From: JAAAOH01 sp041686235
GTDB lineage: Bacteria > Spirochaetota > Spirochaetia > DSM-27196 > PWMO01
Length of the DNA stretch: 64,000 bases
Assembly (NCBI GenBank): GCA_041686235.1
Contig: JAWLED010000003.1
Span: forward strand, 1-64,000
Direction of reading: 5' to 3'
Part shown: positions 36,264 to 44,750 of the stretch, piece by piece
Layout: every line of letters begins with the position of its first letter
Numbering within the stretch: position 1 is the first letter of the stretch
Position numbers and translations under genes: made by a program
The notes under the pieces: model-generated
What the model was told of the DNA's origin: nothing
Seen by the model: the letters and a program-made list of their open reading frames with translations, nothing else
Database searches by the model: none

Positions 36264-37520
36264 ATGTCTCGAGAAATCCGACGAATAGAAAAAGAGTTTA
36301 TTCTCAAAAACGCTATCGAGAAGCACTTGCCGCTCGAAGTACATTACAACCGCAACCGGTACGGCTATATACCGGCTTCCATGACCGAGGATCAGCTGGT
36401 GGTGCACGCTGCGGGAGAAAGCGGTTTGAGCGTAGCGCCGAACTCCGTGGTTACGGTGTTCCTGCGTTTCCGCGGCCAAGTGATTACCTTCAAGACCAAG
36501 GTGATGGACTCTAAAGCCGATGCGCTCGTGCTCGAGCAGCCGGATGTTATGTATCGGGATCTCACGCGTGGTTTCGAGCGCATCCTGCACCCCGAGGGCA
36601 TCGGCGTTAGCTTCATGGTCCAAGGCACGAAATTTGATCTCAGCTATCCGACCTCTGAGAATTACGATCCCGTCGATGAGCCTTCATTCGATCCCGGTTT
36701 CGATCCTGGTCAGATCTCGGAACTCCTGAAAACATTCCGAGAAAAGGCGAGCCGGTACGCAAGCGACAACAAAATCGTCATGTTCCGCGAGCGAAAGCCG
36801 CACACGTTTCAAGAACGCGTCGTCGCTCGGTCGGGGAAAATACTCATCCTGCCGTTTCCGAACTCGGATTTGTCAAACCTGCCGAAGGATGTGCGGGAGC
36901 GGGTGCTCGACCAGGATGAAACCGTTGAGGTAGAGAAACGCACCGGCGGCGAGACATTTACCACCCTCGACACGATTCGCCAGACCGTGAAAGGACTCAA
37001 CGATCGAGAAATCTGGGAAGAGCTGTACTGCCCGATACTGTTCCGCGAATACGTTATCGGGTATCTCTATCTGCTGAAGAGCGGACGCGACGTCACACGC
37101 TTCGATTCGGCGGCAATCGAATTCGTGTTGCAACTGAGCCGGATTCTCGCCTACTCGCTGAAGGTGAATGGGTATTTTCGCGAACAGTCGGTAGAGGAAA
37201 CGTACGATGCCGCCGAGCTCATAGATATCAGCGGCTCCGGCGTCCTGTTCAGTTATCCCGTGGACGGGCCCTCGTTGAGTCTCTATGAAGACATCGACCT
37301 CCGCATTCAACTCGAAGACGAAGAAATCCCCGCAACGGGGCGGGTCATGCGCAAGCATCGGGATTCCGGCAGGATCTATTTCGGGGTGCAGTTCACGAAG
37401 ATCGACACCGAGGGCATGTCCCACCTCTTCGACCGGCTCTACGGGACCGAGTACCGCGGCGAAACCGACGATATCGGTCTGGTCGACCACCCCGATCCCG
37501 AAAGTGAGTACTACGAATAG
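36264..37520 (+). CDS. GAF-PilZ domain protein
   Basis: 418 residues, cytoplasmic. ATG 36264 is preceded by a weak AGAACGGA site. Residues about 15-110 form a beta domain like the N-terminal part of YcgR-type proteins (LEVHYNRNRYGYIPASM, VTVFLRFRGQVITFKTKVMD). About 190-310 resemble a GAF domain (ELYCPILFREYVIGYLYLL, SAAIEFVLQLSRILAYSL). About 320-405 are a PilZ domain with DISGSGVLFSYP, the D/NxSxxG motif of c-di-GMP binding. I do not see a clean RxxxR partner motif before it, so ligand binding is uncertain. Spirochaetes use PilZ proteins in motility control. Likely co-transcribed with the lipoprotein upstream. Confidence 0.75.
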   Translation: MSREIRRIEKEFILKNAIEKHLPLEVHYNRNRYGYIPASMTEDQLVVHAAGESGLSVAPNSVVTVFLRFRGQVITFKTKVMDSKADALVLEQPDVMYRDLTRGFERILHPEGIGVSFMVQGTKFDLSYPTSENYDPVDEPSFDPGFDPGQISELLKTFREKASRYASDNKIVMFRERKPHTFQERVVARSGKILILPFPNSDLSNLPKDVRERVLDQDETVEVEKRTGGETFTTLDTIRQTVKGLNDREIWEELYCPILFREYVIGYLYLLKSGRDVTRFDSAAIEFVLQLSRILAYSLKVNGYFREQSVEETYDAAELIDISGSGVLFSYPVDGPSLSLYEDIDLRIQLEDEEIPATGRVMRKHRDSGRIYFGVQFTKIDTEGMSHLFDRLYGTEYRGETDDIGLVDHPDPESEYYE

Positions 37521-37592
37521 TCCGATCCTGCTGTGAGCCGGCTGTGCGCTAAGCGTCGGAGGTAGTACGACCGATACTCAATACAGCGGGCG

Positions 37593-40583
37593 ATGTATTA
37601 TCTATTTCTCGAAATAGGGAGCTTCAGGCAACTCAGCAAGCTGCAGTCCGACCTCATTACGGGACTGCTTTCCCGGCTCGAAGACTCGGCCAATCGCCAC
37701 GGCGCAGTTGCCGCCGGCCGTGAAGCGGGCTGCTTCCTTTTTCGGTTTCCCGTACTCGAAGAGGTCCGCCACGGCCCGGTCCTCGACGCGGCGTTCGAAG
37801 CCTACGGCATTCTCTCGAGCAGTAGCGAAGAGCTTGCCGGTTACGCAGAGGTAATCGATCATCGCACATCGGGAGAACGGGACGTAGATGTGCTGAGCTC
37901 GCTGCGGGAGTTCTCGCTGTCTACACCCTCGGACGAACAAATATGGCTAACCGGTAATGCCGCCGCGGTGCTCGGCGCATTTGTCGAGAGCGAGACCAAA
38001 GGCGGTCGTATTCGAGTCCTTGGCCGCAAAGACTCCCGCAAAGAGCCTCTCGGTGCGTCACGGGACTTCCTCGTGTTATCTCATGCAACCGAGGAGATCC
38101 TCGATCGCATGGCTCCGTGGATAAACGGGGAAGAAGAGCCGGGGACCCTTCTCGTTCACGGTGACGAGCTGTCGGGCGTAACGGAAAACGTTCATGCGGC
38201 GATAGAGCGGCTCGAGGATCGGCCAAACCGAGTGCGCTGGCCCACCGTGGTTGGGCGTGTTGACGACGGTGAGCCCTATGCCGCGCTGGTTCGCGGGATC
38301 TCCGAAGAAGACCTCGACGCGGCCTCGGATTATCTCGAGGGCACGGAGCGAGCGGTCTACGGGGAGAAGGTGGCGGTGCTCCGCCTGCTCAAGCGCCGCC
38401 CCTTTGCCACTGAGTGTCAACGATTGAAAAGCGTCGAGGTTCAGGCGGCCTACACGCTGTATCTCACGGCGCGACTGCGACGTCTGCGTGACGATTGTGC
38501 GACGGTAGGGATGGTGATCGAGGTGGCACACGCCCTGACCCCCGAGACCCTCTCGGTTGTCGTCGGCGCCCTCGAGATCCTCGGCCGTTCCATACAGCCC
38601 ATATTGGTGATTGCCTCCGAGCACGACAGTGTGCCGTTTCAGGTGCCCGGCAGGCGGGTGTTGCGATACAAGATCCCCTTGCTCACCGCGGAGGAGCTTG
38701 CCGAGCGAGCCACGGTATTCCTCAGCGAGGGTGCTCGGCGGCGCCTGCGCTTAGCCGCGGCCATGAAACGAACCGGCGGACGTGTGCTGTCGGTTTACCA
38801 CCACTTCTCCAACCTGCAGGAAGAACGGGAGTTCGAATCGGTCCTCGGGGCGAGGGGGGAACCGTCGAACCACTACTGTGACGCGTGGGAGTCGCTGTCA
38901 CGGTTGCCGCGCGACGAGCTCGAGTTGCTCTTTCTCATCAAGGAGTCGAAGGGGACCTTCGAAAAGGCGGGGCTCGCGGCTCTCCTCCTCGATCTCGGAG
39001 TTGAACGCGTGCGCGCGGCGGATATGATGGCCGACCTGGTGCGACGCGGGTTCTTGCGTGACGAGTATAGTTGCGCCCCGGCGGCGGCCGGTCTTCTCTC
39101 CTCGGTTCCGGCACTCCTCGGCGACCGGGCCACCGAGCTGCGTCGCGAGTTCGCCTCGTGGTGCGTTCAGCGGCTCAAAACCGGAACGATCCAGGCGGAG
39201 CGCACGATCGCCAACATCATCTCGCAGGGCGGCATGGCCGGTGAGGCAATAGCCACATTTCAGGATTTACTCTCCCGCGAACTCGACTGCGAAAACCTCG
39301 ATCGAGCCGCCGAGCTCGAACGGGATGAGCTGTTGGAGCCGGAACGGATGTCTCACGTCGAGCATCGCCGCAGAGCCGAGGTCTTTCGCTATGTTTCTCG
39401 GTTTCGTCGCTATCTCATGCAAGGTGACCTCTCGGAGGCCGATCGCTACATGGCCCGAACACTCGATCCCGGCGATAATCCGGTGCTCAACGGCCACATT
39501 GTTTTGCAGCATGGCAGGTTAATGCTGATGCGCGCCCGGCTTACCGAAGCCCTTCGGCTGATAAAGCGTGCGGTCATGTCCTTTCAGGAAACCGGGCGGG
39601 GCGACACCACCGCGCGTGCCCAGCTGGAGTTCGGTTTGGTACTGCTTGGAAAAGAGCAGCTCTCAGACGCTCACGAATACTTCACGCTCGTGCATAACGA
39701 GGGGGTGACGGGAGCCTACACGCTCAACCGGGCTGCTATACTCGCCACGGTGTGTCTCTTTCTCGAGAGTAAATACACGCGCGTGTTGCAGGCGATCGAA
39801 CAGTACCGCGGAGTGCTTCTGTCGCACGGGTTCCGATCGTGGCTACTGTTTGTTGAGTTCCTCGAGGCTCGCACGCTCTTCGAGCTCGGCCGCTACGAGG
39901 AGGCCGGGGTGGCCTTTCAACGGGGCATGTCGGCTTCGCGCGTCGCCGATGATCCGGCGGCGCATAGGGTTCACCATCTGTGGGCCGCGCGCTGTGGGGT
40001 ATACCTCGGATTCACGCGTCACGAGCTGTCCGTTTTCGACGGCTATGAGCCCGATAGCGAGTTGTTGCTATTCCGCGCCGAGCTCGCCGAACGTGAAAAC
40101 CGGCCGGCGGACGCCCTCTCGGATTTGGATGAAGCCCTCGAGCACGCGAAACACCCCCCGATTACCGCCGGCGAAACCTTTAATTGGAGGAGCGGCTTTG
40201 CCTCCGTCGAGGATCTCGCAATAGGCCGCGAACGCGACGAGCCGATCGTGCGGAACTTCATTCGCGCGTATCGCGGCTACATGATGGCACGGCTCGGCCG
40301 CCTCGAGGAGGGCATGGCCGAGGTACACGATCTCACCCGAAGACAACGTCTCGCTCTCGTCGATCCCTACCGACGGTATTACTACTATTTCTACAGTGTC
40401 ATCTTAGCCGAGGCCGGCCCGGACCGCCTGGACGCTCCCCTGACGGTACTTGGAAAGTCGGTGAAGCACTTGAGAGAATGTACCAGTCAAATCGACCACT
40501 ACGGACAAAAAACCGACTTCATGCATAAGAACTATTGGAATCGACGTCTCATGGATTCGGCAAAACAGCAGCACCTCTTCTAA
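37593..40583 (+). CDS. Large TPR regulator-like protein with decayed cyclase- and STAND-like parts
   Basis: 996 residues, cytoplasmic. The N-terminus (about 1-115) follows the pattern of class III nucleotide cyclase domains (YYLFLEIGSFRQLSKLQ, LLSRLEDSANRHGAV, then FRFP), but the two metal aspartates are absent. About 150-420 looks like a STAND-type ATPase without a Walker A (LLVHGDELSG stands there). About 430-515 reads as winged helices (LPRDELELLFLIKES, MADLVRRGFLRDEYSC), and about 600-990 as TPR-like repeats (ARTLFELGRYEEAGVAFQRG). This order matches cyclase-AAA-TPR regulators. Function unknown. 72 bases after the PilZ gene; a weak ribosome site only. Confidence 0.6.
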   Translation: MYYLFLEIGSFRQLSKLQSDLITGLLSRLEDSANRHGAVAAGREAGCFLFRFPVLEEVRHGPVLDAAFEAYGILSSSSEELAGYAEVIDHRTSGERDVDVLSSLREFSLSTPSDEQIWLTGNAAAVLGAFVESETKGGRIRVLGRKDSRKEPLGASRDFLVLSHATEEILDRMAPWINGEEEPGTLLVHGDELSGVTENVHAAIERLEDRPNRVRWPTVVGRVDDGEPYAALVRGISEEDLDAASDYLEGTERAVYGEKVAVLRLLKRRPFATECQRLKSVEVQAAYTLYLTARLRRLRDDCATVGMVIEVAHALTPETLSVVVGALEILGRSIQPILVIASEHDSVPFQVPGRRVLRYKIPLLTAEELAERATVFLSEGARRRLRLAAAMKRTGGRVLSVYHHFSNLQEEREFESVLGARGEPSNHYCDAWESLSRLPRDELELLFLIKESKGTFEKAGLAALLLDLGVERVRAADMMADLVRRGFLRDEYSCAPAAAGLLSSVPALLGDRATELRREFASWCVQRLKTGTIQAERTIANIISQGGMAGEAIATFQDLLSRELDCENLDRAAELERDELLEPERMSHVEHRRRAEVFRYVSRFRRYLMQGDLSEADRYMARTLDPGDNPVLNGHIVLQHGRLMLMRARLTEALRLIKRAVMSFQETGRGDTTARAQLEFGLVLLGKEQLSDAHEYFTLVHNEGVTGAYTLNRAAILATVCLFLESKYTRVLQAIEQYRGVLLSHGFRSWLLFVEFLEARTLFELGRYEEAGVAFQRGMSASRVADDPAAHRVHHLWAARCGVYLGFTRHELSVFDGYEPDSELLLFRAELAERENRPADALSDLDEALEHAKHPPITAGETFNWRSGFASVEDLAIGRERDEPIVRNFIRAYRGYMMARLGRLEEGMAEVHDLTRRQRLALVDPYRRYYYYFYSVILAEAGPDRLDAPLTVLGKSVKHLRECTSQIDHYGQKTDFMHKNYWNRRLMDSAKQQHLF

Positions 40584-40590
40584 GCCGCTC

Positions 40591-40619
40591 TTGACACTCA
40601 CCATCCGCCTTGGTACCTT
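40591..40619 (+). promoter_or_regulatory. Promoter of the tRNA-Met gene
   Basis: TTGACA, 17-bp spacer and TACCTT, ending 16 bases before the tRNA. Confidence 0.7.
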
Positions 40620-40635
40620 GGCGCCAATTCAGTGA

Positions 40636-40708
40636 GGTGGCGTAGCTCAGTAGGTAGAGCAAGCGGCTCATATCCGCTAGGTCAGGGGTTCGAATCCCTT
40701 CGCCACTA
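40636..40708 (+). tRNA. tRNA-Met (anticodon CAT)
   Basis: Full cloverleaf: acceptor GGTGGCG / CGCCACT (one G-T pair), D arm GCTC/GAGC, anticodon stem AGCGG / CCGCT with loop CTCATAT, and T arm around TTCGAAT. No CCA is encoded. The anticodon stem lacks the three G-C pairs of initiators, so this is elongator Met, or Ile2 if C34 is modified. Its last three bases are the complement of the nrdG stop codon on the other strand. Confidence 0.9.
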
Positions 40709-41389
40709 ATTCCGCACGTGCACCATGACCCCGCGCTCGGCACACCGGGCGCCCATCGCTTCGAGCTCCTCCCGCGGGTAGGGAGGAACCGACTGATATG
40801 AGGCGTCGAGGGTTACGAGCGGGCGAAACTGGGCAAGCGTATACGTCTCCCCTGCTTCGAGGCTCTCGCAGATTTCATCAACATCGCCGTGGTCGACGAT
40901 GCCCGGCACCACGGTCGTGCGAAACTCGTAGGCAGCATCCTTCTCGCGCAACACCTCGACGGAGCGTCGCAGACGCTGTGCTGCCTCGGCCATTCCCACT
41001 CGCTCGTACTTCGACGGGGCGGTCTTTACATCCATCGCCACATATTCTACGTCCAGCGCCTCGAGGTGCTGTGGAAGCGTGCCGTTGGTGTCGATTTTGA
41101 CTTTGAGACCGAGCTCATGAATGTCTGCGACGAGTTGGGGTAAATCGGCGTGCATGGTGGGCTCTCCGCCGGTTATGCACACCGCTCCCAGTACCCCCCG
41201 CCGCCGCCGAAGAAACGACATGATTTGTTCACGGGTGAGGAAGTCCGGCGGTACGATACCCGAAACCAGCTCAGGATTGTGGCAGTACGGACAGGAGAGG
41301 TTGCAGCCGGCGGTGAACAGCGTTGCGGCAACCTCCCCCGGATAGTCGATGAGCGTGGTTTTGAGAAGCCCGAGCCGGTCGAGAGCCAC
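40706..41389 (-). CDS. nrdG: Anaerobic ribonucleotide reductase activating protein (radical SAM)
   Basis: 227 residues. This enzyme uses S-adenosylmethionine and a [4Fe-4S] cluster to make the glycyl radical on class III RNR. The radical SAM motif CNLSCPYC lies near residue 29, followed by ITGGEP (about 78) for SAM binding and KIDTNG. GTG 41389 was chosen because homology (LDRLGLLKTTLIDYPG) starts within a few codons, an AGGAG site is ten bases upstream, and longer frames run through the preceding gene. Last gene of the nrdR-nrdD operon, seven bases after the radical/thioredoxin fusion gene. Its radical target here is predicted to be the separately encoded glycyl segment. Confidence 0.93.
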   Translation of the reverse strand: MALDRLGLLKTTLIDYPGEVAATLFTAGCNLSCPYCHNPELVSGIVPPDFLTREQIMSFLRRRRGVLGAVCITGGEPTMHADLPQLVADIHELGLKVKIDTNGTLPQHLEALDVEYVAMDVKTAPSKYERVGMAEAAQRLRRSVEVLREKDAAYEFRTTVVPGIVDHGDVDEICESLEAGETYTLAQFRPLVTLDASYQSVPPYPREELEAMGARCAERGVMVHVRN

Positions 41390-41396
41390 GCCTACC

Positions 41397-42050
41397 TTAC
41401 TCCTCTGCAGAAGAGAGAAACGCCCGAACGTCTGCGGGGGCGCCGGCGCGACCAAGGGGACGGTCCTCCTCGTCGAAAAAAATGACTGTCGGGGTGGCAA
41501 AAATCTGCATTTCAGATGCCTTTGCGAAGCCCTCTTCGGTATCCACATCATAGCCGCGGCCGGTCAGTGCGCTCGACTCGAGCAGCGCGCGCACCGGTGG
41601 GCAATTCGGGCAGCTGTGGCGAAAAAAATACGCATAGCTTGTGACGGCCGCGCCCGCCGTTGTCGTCGCCGTGCCCGCGGTGTCCTCCAGGACCGCCGTT
41701 GTCGCCGCCGTTGTCGTCGTGCCCGAGCCCGCGGAACCCGACCATGCGGAGCCCGACCATGCGGAGCCCGACCCCGCGGTGTCCTCCATGACCGTCGTGC
41801 CCGGCCGCGGCTCCGCGGAGCCCGACCCCGCCGGCCCCGACCCGGCGGAGCTCGGCCGCGAGTGCTCGAATGTTCGCCGCTTGTTGTACTCCTCGCGCTT
41901 TCCCTTATTCCAATTGGTGAGGCTTCGGTAGTAGCCGACGATTCTCGTATACACTTCGGTCGGCGTGCCCTCCACCGAGCCCATCCGGCGTTTCAGCCCT
42001 TCGATTTCCCGCTCAATGGTTTCTACGTCTCTGGTCTCTCCGTCTTTCAT
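41397..42050 (-). CDS. NrdD glycyl-radical segment fused to a thioredoxin-like domain
   Basis: 217 residues. Residues about 29-61 (TEVYTRIVGYYRSLTNW, NKGKREEYNKRRTF) match the extreme C-terminus of class III ribonucleotide reductases, where the glycine of RxxGYYR (Gly39 here) carries the radical. NrdD in this operon lacks that segment. It is preceded by a short charged helix (about 8-25) that could form a coiled coil. A Gly/Ser/Ala/Thr-rich linker made of tandem repeats (about 62-137) leads to a thioredoxin/glutaredoxin-type domain with CPNC at 147-150 and cis-proline ATPTV. ATG follows GGGAGGAAG, so it is a real gene, not a frameshifted nrdD end. Predicted role: radical-bearing subunit plus tethered reductant. 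Confidence 0.82.
   Translation of the reverse strand: MKDGETRDVETIEREIEGLKRRMGSVEGTPTEVYTRIVGYYRSLTNWNKGKREEYNKRRTFEHSRPSSAGSGPAGSGSAEPRPGTTVMEDTAGSGSAWSGSAWSGSAGSGTTTTAATTAVLEDTAGTATTTAGAAVTSYAYFFRHSCPNCPPVRALLESSALTGRGYDVDTEEGFAKASEMQIFATPTVIFFDEEDRPLGRAGAPADVRAFLSSAEE
41641..41862. repeat. Tandem repeats encoding the fusion linker
   Basis: In-frame GC-rich short repeats (GCGGAGCCCGACC and variants, many 15 bp long) in the gene for the NrdD-segment/thioredoxin fusion. They set linker length, so it may vary among strains. Confidence 0.8.
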
Positions 42051-42103
42051 CCTGTCTTCCTCCCAGTGGCTGGTTCTTGCGGGCCTCTCACCCGCCGACG
42101 TTA

Positions 42104-44221
42104 TCAGCTTCTGTGGTGCTCGAGTGCCGCGTGCCGCTCGGCCTCGAGCGCGTCGAGCTCGCGTTGCAGTCTGTTTCGTTCCTCTTCGGCGCAGTGGGGA
42201 CAGCTGAAGTGCTCACCGGCGAGGTATCCGTGTACCGGGCATACCGAAAAGGTTGGTGAAATCGTGAAGTAGGGCAGTCTGTAGTTCTCGGCGATGCCGC
42301 GCACGAGTTTCGCACACGAGTGCCAATCTTCCACCGCCTCGGAGAGAAACGCATGGAACACCGTCCCGCCGGTATATTTGGTTTGGAGCTCGTCCTGCAG
42401 GTCCAGTGCTTCGAAGACATCGTCGCTGTAGTCGACCGGCAGCATGGATGAGTTCGTGTAGAACGGCTCCGCATCGCCGGAGGTAATGATATCGGGGTAA
42501 TGCTGTTTGTCGTGCTTGGCCAGGCGATAGGAGGTGCTTTCCGCCGGTGTCGCCTCCAGATTAAAGAGCTCTCCGGTAGTCTCCTGGTAGTCGGCAAGCC
42601 GGCCTCGCATGTGATCGAGCACCTCGGCGGCAAAATCCCGCGCCTCCTCATCGGTGAGATCAACTCCCATGAAATTGAGAAGCATCTCGTTCATCCCCAC
42701 GAGCCCGATGGTAGAGAAGTGATTGTCCAGGTGCTCGAGATACCGGGCGGTATAGGGAAAAAGCCCGGCGTCGAGCAGGCGGCCTATGACCTTTCGTTTG
42801 ATACTCAGCGACTCCGCGGCGATGTCCATGAGTCGGTTGAGACGTCGATAGAACGTGTGCCGGTCTGTGGAGAGATAGCCGATGCGCGGGAGATTGATCG
42901 TTACCACCCCGATGGATCCGGTAAACTCGTCGGAGCCGAATAGACCGCCTCCGCGCTTTCTCAACTCGCGCTTGTCGAGCTGGAGTCGACAGCACATCGA
43001 GCGTACGTCGCCGGGATCGAGGTCGGAGTTGATGAAATTTTGAAAGTACGGTGTACCGTATTTTGCCGTCATTTCGAACAGCAGTTGCGCGTTCGGCGAG
43101 TCCCAATCGAAATCCTCGGTGATATTGTAGGTCGGAATCGGATACTGGAAGCCGCGACCGTTTGCATCTCCGGCGATCATCAGTCGAATGAAGGCCTCGT
43201 TGATCATGTCCATTTCTCGCTGACAATCGCCGTAGGTGAACTCTTGGTGACGCCCCGCCACGATGGCCGGCCGGTCTTTGAGGTCGGGGGGTACCATCCA
43301 GTCCATTGTGATATTGGTAAACGGCGCCTGGCTGCCCCAGCGCGACGGTGTGTTCACCCCGAAGACGAAGCTTTGCAGGGCCTGCGTGACGCCGTCGATA
43401 TCGAGGGCGTCCTTCTTTACGAATGGAGCGAGATAGGTATCGAAACTCGAAAATGCCTGAGCGCCGGCCCACTCGTTCTGCATGATACCGAGAAAGTTCA
43501 CAATTTGCTGGATGAGCGTATTGAGGTGTTTTGCCGGCTTGGAGGTGATCTTGTCGGGCACCCCACCGAGGCCTTCCTCGATGAGCTGCCTCAGGCTCCA
43601 GCCGGCGCAGTAGCCTGAGAACATCGAGAGGTCGTGGATGTGGAAGTCGGCGTTCTGGTGTGCCTCGGCCACCCGCTCGGGATAAATGTTTTTGAGCCAG
43701 TAGTTGGCGGTGATGGTTCCCGAATTGTGGAGGATGAGGCCGCCGAGGCTGAAGTTGACGTTGGCGTTTTCGTTTACTCTCCAGTCCGACTGGGAGAGAT
43801 AGCCGTCCATCGTGGTGTTGATGTCGAGCATCAATTTCTTGGTGTCTCGGATAGCCTCGTGTCGTGCACGGTAGATGATATATGCTTTGGCGACGGCGGC
43901 TTCCTTTGCCTCGATGAGGGCGGTCTCCACAATGTCCTGGATCTCCTCGATGGCCGGCACCGAGTTTGGATGGCGCTCGGACATAAACCGGGCAAGCTTT
44001 GCCTCCACGTCGTCGACTATCGCGTCAATTCGCGCCTGTTTGTCCGCATCCTTCACGCCCACCGCCTCGAAGGCGTTCTCTACGGCGTGAACGATTTTGT
44101 CCCGATCGTAGGTCTCGATACGACCGTCGCGCTTGACGACGTTTTTGACGACTACGCCGGCCGACGGGCCCTGTCGATCGGATTCTCCCAAGAATTGCTG
44201 CCAATCCATGTTTGTGCTCAC
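42104..44221 (-). CDS. nrdD: Anaerobic (class III) ribonucleoside-triphosphate reductase, lacking the glycyl-radical tail
   Basis: 705 residues. Reduces ribonucleotides to deoxyribonucleotides without oxygen. An N-terminal ATP cone (about 25-120, VVKRDGRIETYDRDKIVHAV) gives allosteric control. The catalytic barrel has GYCAGWSLRQLIEEG near 200, MCCRLQLD near 405 and NLPRIGYLSTD near 440. The end has the zinc ribbon CPVHGYLAGEHFSCPHC (about 655-672), then a charged helix (about 673-705) and TGA directly followed by TAA. The usual RxxGYY radical segment after the ribbon is missing and is encoded by the next gene. GTG 44221 overlaps the nrdR stop (GTGA) and follows GGGGGAAG. Confidence 0.93.
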   Translation of the reverse strand: MSTNMDWQQFLGESDRQGPSAGVVVKNVVKRDGRIETYDRDKIVHAVENAFEAVGVKDADKQARIDAIVDDVEAKLARFMSERHPNSVPAIEEIQDIVETALIEAKEAAVAKAYIIYRARHEAIRDTKKLMLDINTTMDGYLSQSDWRVNENANVNFSLGGLILHNSGTITANYWLKNIYPERVAEAHQNADFHIHDLSMFSGYCAGWSLRQLIEEGLGGVPDKITSKPAKHLNTLIQQIVNFLGIMQNEWAGAQAFSSFDTYLAPFVKKDALDIDGVTQALQSFVFGVNTPSRWGSQAPFTNITMDWMVPPDLKDRPAIVAGRHQEFTYGDCQREMDMINEAFIRLMIAGDANGRGFQYPIPTYNITEDFDWDSPNAQLLFEMTAKYGTPYFQNFINSDLDPGDVRSMCCRLQLDKRELRKRGGGLFGSDEFTGSIGVVTINLPRIGYLSTDRHTFYRRLNRLMDIAAESLSIKRKVIGRLLDAGLFPYTARYLEHLDNHFSTIGLVGMNEMLLNFMGVDLTDEEARDFAAEVLDHMRGRLADYQETTGELFNLEATPAESTSYRLAKHDKQHYPDIITSGDAEPFYTNSSMLPVDYSDDVFEALDLQDELQTKYTGGTVFHAFLSEAVEDWHSCAKLVRGIAENYRLPYFTISPTFSVCPVHGYLAGEHFSCPHCAEEERNRLQRELDALEAERHAALEHHRS

Positions 44222-44703
44222 TGCTCTTCCCCCTCCGACGGCGCCATTCCCGAAAGCGTTTCTATTTCTTTTATGAACTGCTCAACGTTTTCGAAGTTTC
44301 GGTAGACGCTGGCAAACCGGACGTAGGCCACGCGATCGAGATGGTAGAGGTGATCGAGCACTCTCTTGCCGATTTCCGCGGATTCGATCTCGTGGGTGGA
44401 CCGCCCGATCATCATGACGTTTTCTTCGAGCTCGTCGATCGTGTTCTCGATATCGAGCTGAGAGACGGGGCGCTTTCGCACCGCTTGCTGAATACCCTTT
44501 TCGATTTTTTCCCGGTCGAACGGCTCCCGGCGCCCGGTGCTTTTCTTTATGACCATGAGCGGTTTCTCTTCGATGCGCTCATAGGAGGTGAACCGGTACC
44601 CGCAGCTCACGCACTCACGACGACGGCGGATACTCCGCCCGCCGGCCAGTGACCTTGATTCGATAACCTTATCTTCGAGTTGCTTGCAGCGTGGACACTG
44701 CAT
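44218..44703 (-). CDS. nrdR: Transcriptional repressor NrdR
   Basis: 161 residues. NrdR senses ATP/dATP through an ATP cone and represses ribonucleotide reductase genes. The N-terminal zinc ribbon is MQCPRCKQLEDKVIESR ... CVSCGYRFTSYER (Cys3/Cys6 and Cys31/Cys34); the ATP cone spans about 50-140 (VIKKSTGRREPFDREKIEKG). Ribosome site GGGAGGGG. It is the first gene of the operon with nrdD (GTGA overlap), the radical/thioredoxin fusion and nrdG. Its own promoter carries an NrdR box, so it is probably autoregulated. Confidence 0.96.
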   Translation of the reverse strand: MQCPRCKQLEDKVIESRSLAGGRSIRRRRECVSCGYRFTSYERIEEKPLMVIKKSTGRREPFDREKIEKGIQQAVRKRPVSQLDIENTIDELEENVMMIGRSTHEIESAEIGKRVLDHLYHLDRVAYVRFASVYRNFENVEQFIKEIETLSGMAPSEGEEQ

Positions 44704-44750
44704 AGAGCGCCCCTCCCGGTGTGGTGCTTCGCCCCGTTTTTGCGTACTTC

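Noticed and set aside
42051..42106. Frameshift or premature stop in a single nrdD-thioredoxin gene
   Set aside because: nrdD ends TGA-TAA, 53 bases separate it from the next ATG, and that ATG has its own GGGAGGAAG site, so two real genes are the better reading.
42104..42106. TGA at the nrdD end as selenocysteine codon
   Set aside because: A TAA follows at once in the same frame, so read-through would add only one residue.
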